Assembly (NCBI GenBank): GCA_013374505.1
Contig: QENJ01000002.1
Location: forward strand, 1-26,841
Source: Candidatus Methanophagaceae archaeon
GTDB lineage: Archaea; Halobacteriota; Syntropharchaeia; Alkanophagales; Methanospirareceae
Reading direction: 5' to 3'
DNA: 26,841 bases
Shown here piece after piece: positions 15,486-23,240 of the stretch (the stretch's first letter is position 1; each line of letters begins with the position of its first letter). The notes beneath the pieces are model-generated. The model ran no database searches. It was not told the DNA's origin and saw only the letters and a list, made by a program, of their open reading frames with translations. The position numbers were made by a program, and so were the translations under genes.

Positions 15486-16879
15486 AAATTTTACGCATTG
15501 CCTGGTGGAAAAGAACACACAGAGTAGGAGGACTCATAGAATATGTAGAAGACATCATGGCCGAGCTCGTAAAAAGAGGGCACCAAGAGATATACTTCTT
15601 CCCCGGGTCTTACGACCTAAAACTAAAGCCATACCTAAAAGAATACAAAGAAAACGGCATAAAATACTATGAATTAGTAAATTCACCCAATATAGCACCC
15701 GAAAGGATGGAGCGACCTCTCGATGAGTGTCATCAGAAGACAATAGAGCGACTTTTTGAAGACGTTTTATCAAAGGAGATGCCCGATATTGTCCATATAC
15801 ATGAATTCGAAGGTTTAACAGCAGGAATAATTGACGTTGTAAAAAACTATAAAATCCCACTGATTTTTTCCATACATAATTATCGGCCTCTTTGTCCCCA
15901 AGTCAATTTATTTGATTACGTCCATAGCCAAATTTGTGATGACTATGATGCAGGAAGACGATGCGTAGAGTGCGAAATCCATTCGCTACATAAGACTACA
16001 GGATTGACGAAATGGGTACGAAGAGTAGATAATTTCAAAAAAAATCCCTGCATTTATTATTCTATGAGGGTGCTATATCGAGGGGGGAATGCCATATTTA
16101 GATTTTTTAGAACATATCCGGACATAACGGACGAAGATACAGAAGAACAAGCTAAGCGGTATGTCAAACGGAGAAGATGCTTCATCGAAAAACTGAACAA
16201 AAAGGTAGATACGATATTAGCCATCTCAAATATCACGAAAGATGTCTATGTTAAATATGGTATCAATAAAGAGAAGATAAAGGTTGTTTACAGAGGTTTA
16301 AAAAAAATAGATACAATCGAGCCCAAACCATACAGAAATACTGATTATCCTATCGTATTCGGTTTTATGGGTGGTTGTGCATCGCATAAAGGTCTAGACA
16401 CCTTAATAGCTGCTTTTTCGCAGTTAGATCAAAACAAGGCGAAATTGGTCGTTTATGGCTGGGGAAATCCGGAATATATTGGCAAAATAAAGGCTAAACA
16501 ACTAAATATAGAATTCAAAGGAACTTATGAGCACGAAGCGATAAACCACGTTTTTGAAGAGATAGATGTGGGTGTAGTTCCTTCTATCTGGTATGAAGCT
16601 TTTGGTCTTGTTGGTATTGAGTTTTTACAAGCTCGTATTCCTATAATTGTTAGCGACTTATGCGGCGTGGCAGAGACGATTGAAGATGGTAAAACTGGTT
16701 TTATCATTAAGCCCAATGACACAAACGCGTTATTAGAAAAGCTGGAGTTGTTTATAACGAACCCGGAACTTATCAATAGCTTACAAAAGAATATTAAACG
16801 ATTCAAATCGGTAGAAGAGCACGCATCAGAACTTGAGCTGATTTACAGTGAATTGATTAGAGGTGTTGAGTATGAGTAG
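15482..16879 (+). CDS. Glycosyltransferase family 4 with cysteine-rich insertion
   Basis: A 465-residue GT-B protein, longer than its GT4 neighbours. The N-terminus has RVGGLIEYVEDIMAEL, a glycine-rich acceptor-domain loop, and DIVHIHEFEGLTAG. After IFSIHNYRPLCPQ there is an insertion of about 100 residues with four cysteines (LCP, QIC, RRCVEC), seen in a subset of GT4 enzymes and possibly metal-binding. The donor domain follows: FGFMGGCASHKGLDTLI, then VGVVPSIWYEAFGLVGIEFL with the EX7E-type glutamates. GGAG lies upstream of the ATG, which overlaps the restored frame of the preceding GT2 gene by 4 nt. Donor unknown. Confidence 0.88.
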   Translation: MKILRIAWWKRTHRVGGLIEYVEDIMAELVKRGHQEIYFFPGSYDLKLKPYLKEYKENGIKYYELVNSPNIAPERMERPLDECHQKTIERLFEDVLSKEMPDIVHIHEFEGLTAGIIDVVKNYKIPLIFSIHNYRPLCPQVNLFDYVHSQICDDYDAGRRCVECEIHSLHKTTGLTKWVRRVDNFKKNPCIYYSMRVLYRGGNAIFRFFRTYPDITDEDTEEQAKRYVKRRRCFIEKLNKKVDTILAISNITKDVYVKYGINKEKIKVVYRGLKKIDTIEPKPYRNTDYPIVFGFMGGCASHKGLDTLIAAFSQLDQNKAKLVVYGWGNPEYIGKIKAKQLNIEFKGTYEHEAINHVFEEIDVGVVPSIWYEAFGLVGIEFLQARIPIIVSDLCGVAETIEDGKTGFIIKPNDTNALLEKLELFITNPELINSLQKNIKRFKSVEEHASELELIYSELIRGVEYE

Positions 16880-17744
16880 TCGGCCTTTAGTCTCTGTAGT
16901 AATAGTAAACTGGAACAAAAAAGACGACTTGAGGGAGTGTTTAGAATCTGTTAGAACTCAAACATACAAGAACATAGAAATAATCGTTGTAGATAATCAT
17001 TCCACAGATGGCTCAATAGAGTTAATCCGGGGAGATTTTACAGAAGTTAAATTAATTGTGATGCCTGACCCATCATATGGTGCTTGTGAAACGTTTAATA
17101 TCGGCTTTGCCAATGCAACAGGGAAATATACCGTGGTGATGGACAATGATGCGATGTTAGAACGGACTTGGATTGATAAGAATGTAAAAGAATTTGAAAT
17201 TGATAGTGTGTTGGGTTGTATTGCGGGACGGGTATTGAATTTTTATACCAATGAAGATTGGGGTTTTTGGGTTTATGGTTTAACTGACGATTGGATGAAG
17301 AAAGAGTTTTATACTACTGTATTTGTGGGGTGCAGTGCAATGATAAGAACGGATATATTCAATGAAGTAGGTGGATACCCAAAGGAATATTTTTTATATC
17401 ATAATGAATTCGCACTAGGTGCTAAGATAATAAACGCCGGTTACAAAATAAAATATAATCCCAACACGAAGGCTTATCATAAAGTATCGCAAACGCAGGG
17501 ACATAGTAAAAAAGGCGATTATTATTCTATAAGGAATTGGTATTGGTATGTATGGCAATTTTATCCACTGGATTTAGCGGTTAAACATACATTAATTCAT
17601 TTTGCTAAAAACGCTCATATAGGGCTAAGATACCCCTCTACTTTTTTAAAAGCGCATTTAGTGGCTATGAGTAAAATACTGGCTATACTGGTAAATAGAA
17701 CGCCACTAAAAGAACGGGAGTTGCTAAAACCCGTGAGATGGTGA
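16872..17744 (+). CDS. Glycosyltransferase family 2, rhamnosyltransferase-like
   Basis: 290 residues from the ATG at 16872; an in-frame GTG lies at 16863, but the ATG has a better spaced GAGGTG upstream. VSVVIVNWNKKDDLRECL and VDNHSTDGSIEL are typical of the WbbL-like GT2 branch, many of whose members transfer rhamnose. MDNDAML is the DXD-type motif, and LYHNEFALGAKI stands in the ED position. KVSQTQGHSKKGDYYSIRNWYWYVW resembles the Y-x-x-R-N motif near the C-terminus of these enzymes. The rml operon on the opposite strand makes a rhamnose donor available, but rhamnose specificity is inference. It overlaps the preceding GT4 gene by 8 nt. Confidence 0.87.
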   Translation: MSSRPLVSVVIVNWNKKDDLRECLESVRTQTYKNIEIIVVDNHSTDGSIELIRGDFTEVKLIVMPDPSYGACETFNIGFANATGKYTVVMDNDAMLERTWIDKNVKEFEIDSVLGCIAGRVLNFYTNEDWGFWVYGLTDDWMKKEFYTTVFVGCSAMIRTDIFNEVGGYPKEYFLYHNEFALGAKIINAGYKIKYNPNTKAYHKVSQTQGHSKKGDYYSIRNWYWYVWQFYPLDLAVKHTLIHFAKNAHIGLRYPSTFLKAHLVAMSKILAILVNRTPLKERELLKPVRW

Positions 17745-17837
17745 ACAACAATTGGAACCGCTATGCGTGGTGACGGTTTAACCGACCTTCGAGTAAATGC
17801 ACATTACATAGAGTACTATTATTATTTATCGCATGCT

Positions 17838-17852
17838 ACAAACATTTAATTA
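17838..17852 (+). promoter_or_regulatory. Possible BRE/TATA promoter for the last plus-strand GT2 gene
   Basis: ACAAA followed two bases later by TTTAATTA fits the archaeal BRE-TATA pattern. It lies 33-40 bp before the ATG at 17885, giving a predicted leader of about 10 nt. It sits in the 140-nt gap that is the largest break in the plus-strand gene chain after 7446. The rest of that gap shows no gene. Confidence 0.4.
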
Positions 17853-17884
17853 ATTAACTCTAAAAACAAAGCGATATAATACAA

Positions 17885-18820
17885 ATGGATATTTCTATTA
17901 TTATCCCCACAAAAAATGCAGGCGCCGAATTCGATAAGTGCCTCGCCGGTATATCCCAGCAGAAAACAAAGCACAAGTACGAGGTAATTGTGATTGATTC
18001 CGGTTCAACCGACAATACGCTTAATATACTCGCTAAATATCCTGCGAGATTAATAAAAATAGCACCCGAAGAATTTGGACACGGCAAAACAAGAAACTTA
18101 GGTGCACGTCTGGCACAGGGTGACTATCTTGTGTACATAACCCAGGATGCCATACCCGCAAACGGAAATTGGTTAGACCGACTCATCAAAGATATGAGGC
18201 AAGATACTCAAATTGCCGGTGCCTACAGTAGGAATCTCCCCAAACCTGGCTGCGGACCTTCAGACGCAAGATATATCGCACGAGCATGGGGCGATAACTG
18301 GGAACTTAAAGAGATAACGGATTATGACGCATACAAAAAGGATTACAAAAAACTTGTCTTCTTCTCCAATATCAGTTCCTGTATACGAAAAGAAGTCTGG
18401 GAAGAACTCCCGTTTTCTGAGGATTTGATAATGGCGGAAGATCAAGATTGGTCAAAACGTGTATTAGAAGCAGGATATAAGATTGTATATGAACCAGAAT
18501 CGGTGGTTTATCATTCTCACACATATACACGAAAACAACTTTTTAAGCGGTATTTCGATGCAGGTGCAGCACATAAACAGGTATTTGGGGACAATAACCA
18601 CGTATATTTGCTGTTAATACCCTTATTTGCTTTTATCGTGTGTATGTTAGATTTAAAGTTTATGCGGCAAACGGGATACCGACTTGCGGTTACGATCAAA
18701 TGGATTCCCATAGGCATAGTCCACCATCTCGCAGAAGCAACTGGTTTTTGGTTTGGGTTGCATTCTAAACATCTACCCGCTTGGATTACAAAAAAATTCA
18801 CGATGTACGGGAAGTACTGA
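17885..18820 (+). CDS. Glycosyltransferase family 2, rhamnosyltransferase-like
   Basis: A 311-residue protein. ISIIIPTKNAGAEF starts the domain; VIDSGSTDNTL, EFGHGKTRNLGA and YITQDAIP are characteristic of a GT2 branch often annotated as rhamnosyltransferase, in which TQDA replaces the usual DXD. MAEDQDWSKRVLEAGYKI contains the catalytic ED, and VVYHSHTYTRKQLFKRYFDAG is the typical following segment. Two hydrophobic stretches near the C-terminus (LLLIPLFAFIVCML and GIVHHLAEATGFWFG) suggest membrane association. It has its own candidate promoter. Its stop is one base from the stop of the opposite-strand GT4 gene. Confidence 0.88.
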   Translation: MDISIIIPTKNAGAEFDKCLAGISQQKTKHKYEVIVIDSGSTDNTLNILAKYPARLIKIAPEEFGHGKTRNLGARLAQGDYLVYITQDAIPANGNWLDRLIKDMRQDTQIAGAYSRNLPKPGCGPSDARYIARAWGDNWELKEITDYDAYKKDYKKLVFFSNISSCIRKEVWEELPFSEDLIMAEDQDWSKRVLEAGYKIVYEPESVVYHSHTYTRKQLFKRYFDAGAAHKQVFGDNNHVYLLLIPLFAFIVCMLDLKFMRQTGYRLAVTIKWIPIGIVHHLAEATGFWFGLHSKHLPAWITKKFTMYGKY

Positions 18821-18821
18821 A

Positions 18822-19934
18822 CTAAGCTATTATCTCTTTATACAGTCTCAATGTGCTCATAACTACTTTGTCCCATGAAAAATCGCTCTTCACCTGTGCC
18901 TTACCATTTGCTCCTAATCGGCTCCTCAGTTCGGCATCTTCTATCAGCCTAAACATAGCTTCTGCTATGCTCTCCGGGTCTTCAGGCATTACGACCAACC
19001 CGTTCTTAGCATCCTCACAGACGTCACGAATACCGCCTACATTTGTGACTATCACCGGCAGTTTTGCAGCCCATGCTTCTAATAGCGTTAATGGCATACC
19101 CTCCCAGAGCGAAGGTAATACGAACGCATCACTTGTACAATATAATTCATTTAACTCGTCATCGTTTACCCCGCCCAAAACGGATACACAACCAATTAAC
19201 TTATTCTCTTTTGCTAAGTTAGTCAACATCGCGCGTTGAGATCCATCGCCGACTACTAAAACCTGAAAGTTATTTGTCTTCTCAAGTAACATCTTTGTTG
19301 CCCGGATAAGATATTTGCACCCTTTTTGCTCCTCTAATCTACCTACAAATAAGAATCTAATTTTTCCATTCTTAATTCCCGATTTGTTACAATTGAACCG
19401 CTCTATGTCAACACCATTTGGAATATATATCCCATTTTTAATTTTTGCTGCTTCAAAATCTTTTAAACTGGACTTATCTACGGCTATAATCTTCTTGAAT
19501 CCGGAATGCTTCAAGCAAAAAAGTTCTGCAAATCGTTTTATGACGCTGTATTGTTTGTCGGGAAAGGTAACGCCATGACATGTATTTACAACCGGGATAT
19601 GGTATAACCGAGCGGATATGGAAATAAAAAACCCTAAATCCGCGGAATGTGTATGGATTACGTCTGGCTTCAATATTTGTAAATATTTAAAGCCTACTAT
19701 CAGCAAGATAATTAACGATATAAGCCTACGAATTGTTATTCGGTCTAAATCATACGATATATCTTTCAATCCGAACTTGAATACGTTTTCTTGCTCTTTT
19801 ATCTCGGGACAATTAGATGTGAGAATAAAAACTTCATGACCCCTTTTTAGCTGCTCTTTTTCTAAGTGGGATACAACGACCGCGTCTCCACCTATGGCTT
19901 CCAGATATTTTTTTGTGAGATGTAGTATCTTCAT
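18822..19934 (-). CDS. Glycosyltransferase family 4
   Basis: A 370-residue GT-B protein. The N-terminus MKILHLTKKYLEAIGGDAVV contains the GG acceptor-domain loop. VIHTHSADLGFFIS and TCHGVTFPDKQY follow, the latter typical of GT4. The donor domain has IRFLFVGRLEEQKGCKYLI, FVLPSLWEGMPLTLLEAWAA (EX7E glutamates) and LPVIVTNVGGIRDV. It is the last gene of the rml operon, overlapping the upstream methyltransferase by 4 nt, so it is a candidate user of dTDP-rhamnose, though GT4 donors cannot be read from sequence. Its stop is 1 nt from the stop of the convergent GT2 gene, leaving no room for a dedicated terminator on either side. Confidence 0.9.
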   Translation of the reverse strand: MKILHLTKKYLEAIGGDAVVVSHLEKEQLKRGHEVFILTSNCPEIKEQENVFKFGLKDISYDLDRITIRRLISLIILLIVGFKYLQILKPDVIHTHSADLGFFISISARLYHIPVVNTCHGVTFPDKQYSVIKRFAELFCLKHSGFKKIIAVDKSSLKDFEAAKIKNGIYIPNGVDIERFNCNKSGIKNGKIRFLFVGRLEEQKGCKYLIRATKMLLEKTNNFQVLVVGDGSQRAMLTNLAKENKLIGCVSVLGGVNDDELNELYCTSDAFVLPSLWEGMPLTLLEAWAAKLPVIVTNVGGIRDVCEDAKNGLVVMPEDPESIAEAMFRLIEDAELRSRLGANGKAQVKSDFSWDKVVMSTLRLYKEIIA

Positions 19935-20620
19935 TTCCTTACCTTCAGCGTCAAATACACCGCATGCTTTTTATCTATCCGAGCCAAACCCTGTGCAATC
20001 ACGTCTGGGAATGGATAGTAACCAACCCCCACCGTTTTTTCAACTCCGAACCCATAATACTCGAATAACTCCGTCAACGCCTCGTAAGTAAAGACACGCA
20101 CATGTATTTCGCCTTTGCTTCCGTGTTTCAGACCATGTTTCGGGTCAAAGGAATTACCCAGGATGAGTTCAGTACTGGCATGCGCGGGAAATGGCTGTTT
20201 ACCGAATAACAGAGCAAACAAATTATGGACACTGGCTAAATTCGGTGTTGATACAATAGCGTACCCACCTTTTTTCAGTACTCGATAGACCTCTTTAACA
20301 AATTGGTCCGGATTATAAAGATGCTCAATTATCTGGTTCGCAATCACCACGTCAACAGTATCATCCTCAATCGTGAACTCGCAATCCAGGTTAGCATGAT
20401 AAACAGAAACCCCGTTTTCTTCTGCTTCCTTTGCTATTTCGTCTATAAATTCAATCCCGTAAACTGATTGTGTTCCTATTCTATACGCTATTTTAGTTGT
20501 GAAATCACCGTTTGAGCAGCCGCAATCGAGTAAAGTAGCACCCGGGTTTTCTTCGGTCATGTTCAAGATAACTGCTCTGTTCTTCCGCTCTGCTCGGTAA
20601 TACTGCGATATTAACTTCAT
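19931..20620 (-). CDS. Class I SAM-dependent methyltransferase
   Basis: A 229-residue protein. LLDCGCSNGDF at residues 30-40 is motif I, YGIEFIDEIAKEA motif II, ANQIIEHLYNPDQF the strand-4 motif, and LKKGGYAIVSTPNLAS strand 5. The C-terminal part includes GEIHVRVFTYEALTEL, a common ending in glycan-associated Methyltransf_11/23 proteins. It lies between rmlC (18 nt upstream) and the GT4 gene (4-nt overlap). That placement makes O-methylation of a rhamnose-containing unit a reasonable but unproven role. All SAM-binding motifs are intact. Confidence 0.88.
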   Translation of the reverse strand: MKLISQYYRAERKNRAVILNMTEENPGATLLDCGCSNGDFTTKIAYRIGTQSVYGIEFIDEIAKEAEENGVSVYHANLDCEFTIEDDTVDVVIANQIIEHLYNPDQFVKEVYRVLKKGGYAIVSTPNLASVHNLFALLFGKQPFPAHASTELILGNSFDPKHGLKHGSKGEIHVRVFTYEALTELFEYYGFGVEKTVGVGYYPFPDVIAQGLARIDKKHAVYLTLKVRK

Positions 20621-20638
20621 AGCTATTCTAGTTTCTGT

Positions 20639-21139
20639 TCACTTATACGGCAACTCCAGCCAATTCCAGGGCTTGTCACAACGCTCGTCATTGGTACTCC
20701 CGTTTATTAGCTTCGGCACAACAGTCGGGTCGTTCCAGGGTCGCCGTTCTTCATCCGGGTTCTCGTATTCGTACAATCGGTTCACGAAATAAACCAGATA
20801 TGCACGCTCATCACCGACTACTTTGAACCCATGCCAGTAATGACCTGGCATCCGCACAACCTGTAAATTATCTCCCGCAGACACGACCTCGTCCAGTTCT
20901 TCCGTTTCGTCATCGTATGCGCATATCTTCAACGCGCCTCTCAAAACCACAAAACAATCCACCTGCCCCCTTAAATGCCTGTGCCACGCACGCACCATAC
21001 CGGGATAACTAATCGAAAAGTTCGTCTGCACGATTTTCTGATCGAAAATATCTGCCCAGTCGCTTCTCATTAGCTCGGTAAAGAAGCCTCGTTCGTCTGC
21101 AAATCGCCTTAAAGGTTTTACTTCTAGTTCTTTTAACAT
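20639..21139 (-). CDS. rmlC: dTDP-4-dehydrorhamnose 3,5-epimerase family protein
   Basis: A 166-residue cupin of the RmlC family, which inverts C3 and C5 of dTDP-4-keto-6-deoxyglucose in dTDP-L-rhamnose synthesis. ERGFFTEL, VRAWHRHLRGQVDCF (with the position of the catalytic histidine), VRMPGHYWHGF and the ending YEYENPDEERRPWNDP are all family features. It is a little shorter than bacterial RmlC (about 180-185) and belongs to a variant with HRH instead of LHYQ at the active-site strand. A 3-epimerase-only activity is therefore possible, but rmlA, rmlB and rmlD in the same operon favour the full rhamnose pathway. A strong GGAGG at 21150-21154 precedes the ATG, next to the end of the HEPN remnant. 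Confidence 0.88.
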   Translation of the reverse strand: MLKELEVKPLRRFADERGFFTELMRSDWADIFDQKIVQTNFSISYPGMVRAWHRHLRGQVDCFVVLRGALKICAYDDETEELDEVVSAGDNLQVVRMPGHYWHGFKVVGDERAYLVYFVNRLYEYENPDEERRPWNDPTVVPKLINGSTNDERCDKPWNWLELPYK

Positions 21140-21149
21140 TTCTCTCTTT

Positions 21150-21154
21150 CCTCC
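21150..21154 (-). promoter_or_regulatory. Strong ribosome binding site of rmlC
   Basis: GGAGG on the minus strand, 10 nt before the rmlC ATG and directly after the stop of the 43-codon HEPN remnant. It lets rmlC be translated efficiently regardless of the broken frames upstream. Confidence 0.6.
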
Positions 21155-21286
21155 TCATTTCAACTCATCTAACATTGAATAATATGCTGCACTTATAGCA
21201 TCCGCAAACATATTATGTTCAAACAGAAGTTTTGCCGAGCTTAGCTTCTCCTCTGCTTTCACCAAATGATTTTCCCATTCTTTCAT
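21155..21286 (-). pseudogene. Truncated HEPN-domain protein (toxin remnant)
   Basis: A 43-codon frame. The ATG overlaps the preceding small frame in another phase, and it ends just before the rmlC ribosome binding site. Its sequence has VKAEEKLSSAKLLFEHN and FADAISAAYYSM, the first two helices of HEPN domains found in MNT/HEPN toxin-antitoxin pairs (commonly A-x-x-A-Y-Y-A-M-F). A full HEPN protein is about 110-140 residues. The second half, with the RX4-6H RNase motif, is absent, so it cannot be an active RNase. It starts within the last codons of the nucleotidyltransferase-like frame, the arrangement of intact MNT-HEPN operons. Confidence 0.65.
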
Positions 21287-21401
21287 ATAATACCACACCG
21301 TCCTGCAGGACATTTTTTATAAACTCTTGTACTGGCGCCTGATACCTCTTCGGGATCTTTTGCTCTAATCCTTGTCGCATCAACAATTCTGCCATTGTCA
21401 C
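21219..21401 (-). pseudogene. Internally deleted MNT nucleotidyltransferase (antitoxin) remnant
   Basis: A 60-codon frame starting with GTG at 21401 (overlapping the rmlD stop as GTGA) or ATG at 21395. The first part, KIPKRYQAPVQEFIKNVL, looks like the N-terminal helix of minimal nucleotidyltransferases, and DGVVLYER is a typical C-terminal ending of those proteins. The GSxARG...DxD catalytic core that should lie between is missing. After LYER the frame runs on into the HEPN sequence in the wrong phase. I read it as an MNT gene that lost its middle. This identification rests on short motifs and is less certain than the HEPN call beside it. Confidence 0.45.
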
Positions 21402-22249
21402 CGCAGCTCTCCCCGCAGAACTTCTAACGCCATATCCAAACTATAAGGCTTTTCCTTTAAGTACTTTGCCGCTTTTGTCGTATCCAGCGAAGAATCCATA
21501 GGACGAAGCGCCGCCCACCGCATATCCACCATCCGCGATGCCACTATCAAGTCCTTATCCAACCCAAACTTATCCGCTACCTGCAATGCGAACTCGTATC
21601 TTGAAACCCTCGTGGCACCCGCAGTATGAAATATGCCTTTTAGTCTTCGCTTCGCTATCTCCAACACCATCTGCGCCAAATTCGTATTCAACGTTGGCGT
21701 TATGTACTGATCGGTAACAATATTTACCTTTTCTCCGTTCCTGAGCGTTTCTATAATCCACAACGCGAAATTAACCTTACCGCTGGCGGGTTTTGCACCG
21801 TAAATAACGCACGGTCTTGCCACGCAATCGCAGTACTGTTCGCCCTGCAATTTCGTGTAGCCATAGTAATCTACCGGATTTGGCTCGTCCACTTCTTTAT
21901 AATGCCCTTTATCACCGGGAAACACATAATCCGTAGAAACATACACGCTAAAGGCATCCAACTCATGTGCAATCGCCGCTACCCTTTTTGTGCCTTCTAC
22001 ATTTATCTTATACGCTAACTCCTTGTTCGTTTCGCATTCATCTACATTAGTTAACGCCGCGGTATGGATGATAACTTCAGGCTTTATCTCGTGAATAAAC
22101 GCTAATTCATCCGCCAGATTAAATTTCACCGGCTCGCCAAATTCCGGCTTGTTGTGGCAGTAACCCGCGTAAACTTCGTGGTCCTGTAATGCCAGCTCAG
22201 CGATTTTAGCGCCAAGCAAGCCGCTGCCGCCGGTAATGAATATTCGCAT
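21398..22249 (-). CDS. rmlD: dTDP-4-dehydrorhamnose reductase
   Basis: A 283-residue extended short-chain dehydrogenase that reduces dTDP-4-keto-L-rhamnose to dTDP-L-rhamnose with NAD(P)H. MRIFITGGSGLLGAKI is the GxxGxxG cofactor motif. VIIHTAALTNVDECE, YVSTDYVFPGDKGHY and DYYGYTKLQGEQ (the YxxxK catalytic pair) are diagnostic of RmlD. VTDQYITPTLNTNLA and GIFHTAGATRVSRYEFA also fit. The length is normal. It begins 4 nt after the rmlB stop and ends overlapping the start of the toxin-antitoxin remnant by 4 nt. The order rmlA-B-D-C on one strand is a normal rhamnose operon except for that insertion. Confidence 0.93.
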   Translation of the reverse strand: MRIFITGGSGLLGAKIAELALQDHEVYAGYCHNKPEFGEPVKFNLADELAFIHEIKPEVIIHTAALTNVDECETNKELAYKINVEGTKRVAAIAHELDAFSVYVSTDYVFPGDKGHYKEVDEPNPVDYYGYTKLQGEQYCDCVARPCVIYGAKPASGKVNFALWIIETLRNGEKVNIVTDQYITPTLNTNLAQMVLEIAKRRLKGIFHTAGATRVSRYEFALQVADKFGLDKDLIVASRMVDMRWAALRPMDSSLDTTKAAKYLKEKPYSLDMALEVLRGELR

Positions 22250-22253
22250 GCTA

Positions 22254-23228
22254 TCACCACTCCAGTTTCCAGGGCGTTGGATGCAGAATCTTATCGTCTG
22301 CTAAAAAGTTCCACCACCATTCGTTACTTAAATACCATTCGATAGTCTCTTCTAACCCCTTCTCGAACTTGTGCTGGGGCTTCCAGCCCAATTCCATCGT
22401 CTTAGAATAATCAAGGCTATACCTGAGGTCATGCCCCGGTCGGTCCGCCACAAACTCAACTAAGTCGGGCTTATCCATAATCGCGAGAATCGCACTGACA
22501 AGTTCCAGATTCGTTTTCTCCGCGCCGCTGGCTACATTATATATCTCGCCCTTATCGCCGTTATTCAAGACCATTTTTATCGCTTCACAGTGGTCATCCA
22601 CAAAAATCCAGTCGCGTACGTTCTTTCCGGTGCCATAAATAGGTATCTTCATATTTGAGATAGCCCTGATGATCGCTTTGGGTATTAACTTCTCCGGGAA
22701 TTGGTAACGACCATAATTATTTGTGCATCTCGTGATTACTGCGTTTAGGGCATAGGTTCTCACATAAGCCAGAACTAACAGATCGGCAGAGGCTTTACTC
22801 GCAGAATATGGCGAAGACGGCCTTAAAATATCGTCCTCTTTAAAAGAGCCCTCTTCTATGTCGCCATATACTTCGTCCGTACTTATGTGAACAAGCCTTG
22901 CACGGGGATTACACGTTCGTATCGCTTCCAGTATCGTGTATGTGCCATTAACGTTACTCACGATAAAAGAATAGGGACTGGATATGCTTCGGTCCACGTG
23001 CGTCTCCGCGGCAAAGTTAACAACCGCATCGGTCTCTTTCACGAGCTTGCACATCAATTCGTAATCGCAAATATCGCCTTTCACAAATTCATACTCTAAA
23101 TCTTTCACATTGGCCGGGTTAGAACCGTACTTCTGTGCGTCAACTACGACAATATCCGCGCTGTCGTGCATATGCCTTACAAAATTGCTGCCGATGAAGC
23201 CCAAACCGCCGGTTACTAATATTTTCAT
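22254..23228 (-). CDS. rmlB: dTDP-glucose 4,6-dehydratase
   Basis: 324 residues from the ATG at 23228. A longer in-frame start at 23273 would lie inside rmlA and precede MKILVTGGLGFIGSNF by 15 residues with no family support. A GAGG site overlapping the rmlA stop sits 8 nt before the chosen ATG. The enzyme converts dTDP-glucose to dTDP-4-keto-6-deoxyglucose using bound NAD+. NFAAETHVDRSI, VHISTDEVYGD (catalytic T-D-E) and PYSASKASADLL (YxxxK) are the RmlB signature motifs, and TRCTNNYGRYQFPEKLIP is also diagnostic. The length is close to the usual 320-360. Confidence 0.94.
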   Translation of the reverse strand: MKILVTGGLGFIGSNFVRHMHDSADIVVVDAQKYGSNPANVKDLEYEFVKGDICDYELMCKLVKETDAVVNFAAETHVDRSISSPYSFIVSNVNGTYTILEAIRTCNPRARLVHISTDEVYGDIEEGSFKEDDILRPSSPYSASKASADLLVLAYVRTYALNAVITRCTNNYGRYQFPEKLIPKAIIRAISNMKIPIYGTGKNVRDWIFVDDHCEAIKMVLNNGDKGEIYNVASGAEKTNLELVSAILAIMDKPDLVEFVADRPGHDLRYSLDYSKTMELGWKPQHKFEKGLEETIEWYLSNEWWWNFLADDKILHPTPWKLEW

Positions 23229-23236
23229 TCTTACAG

Positions 23237-23240
23237 CCTC
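23237..23240 (-). promoter_or_regulatory. Ribosome binding site deciding the rmlB start
   Basis: GAGG on the minus strand overlaps the rmlA stop codon and lies 8 nt before the ATG at 23228. It supports that start over the upstream in-frame ATG and suggests coupling to rmlA translation. Confidence 0.55.

Noticed and set aside
17745..17884. TTCGAGTAAATG-like stretch as a possible tRNA T-arm in the gap before the last GT2 gene.
   Set aside because: No acceptor stem, anticodon arm or D-arm can be drawn around it.
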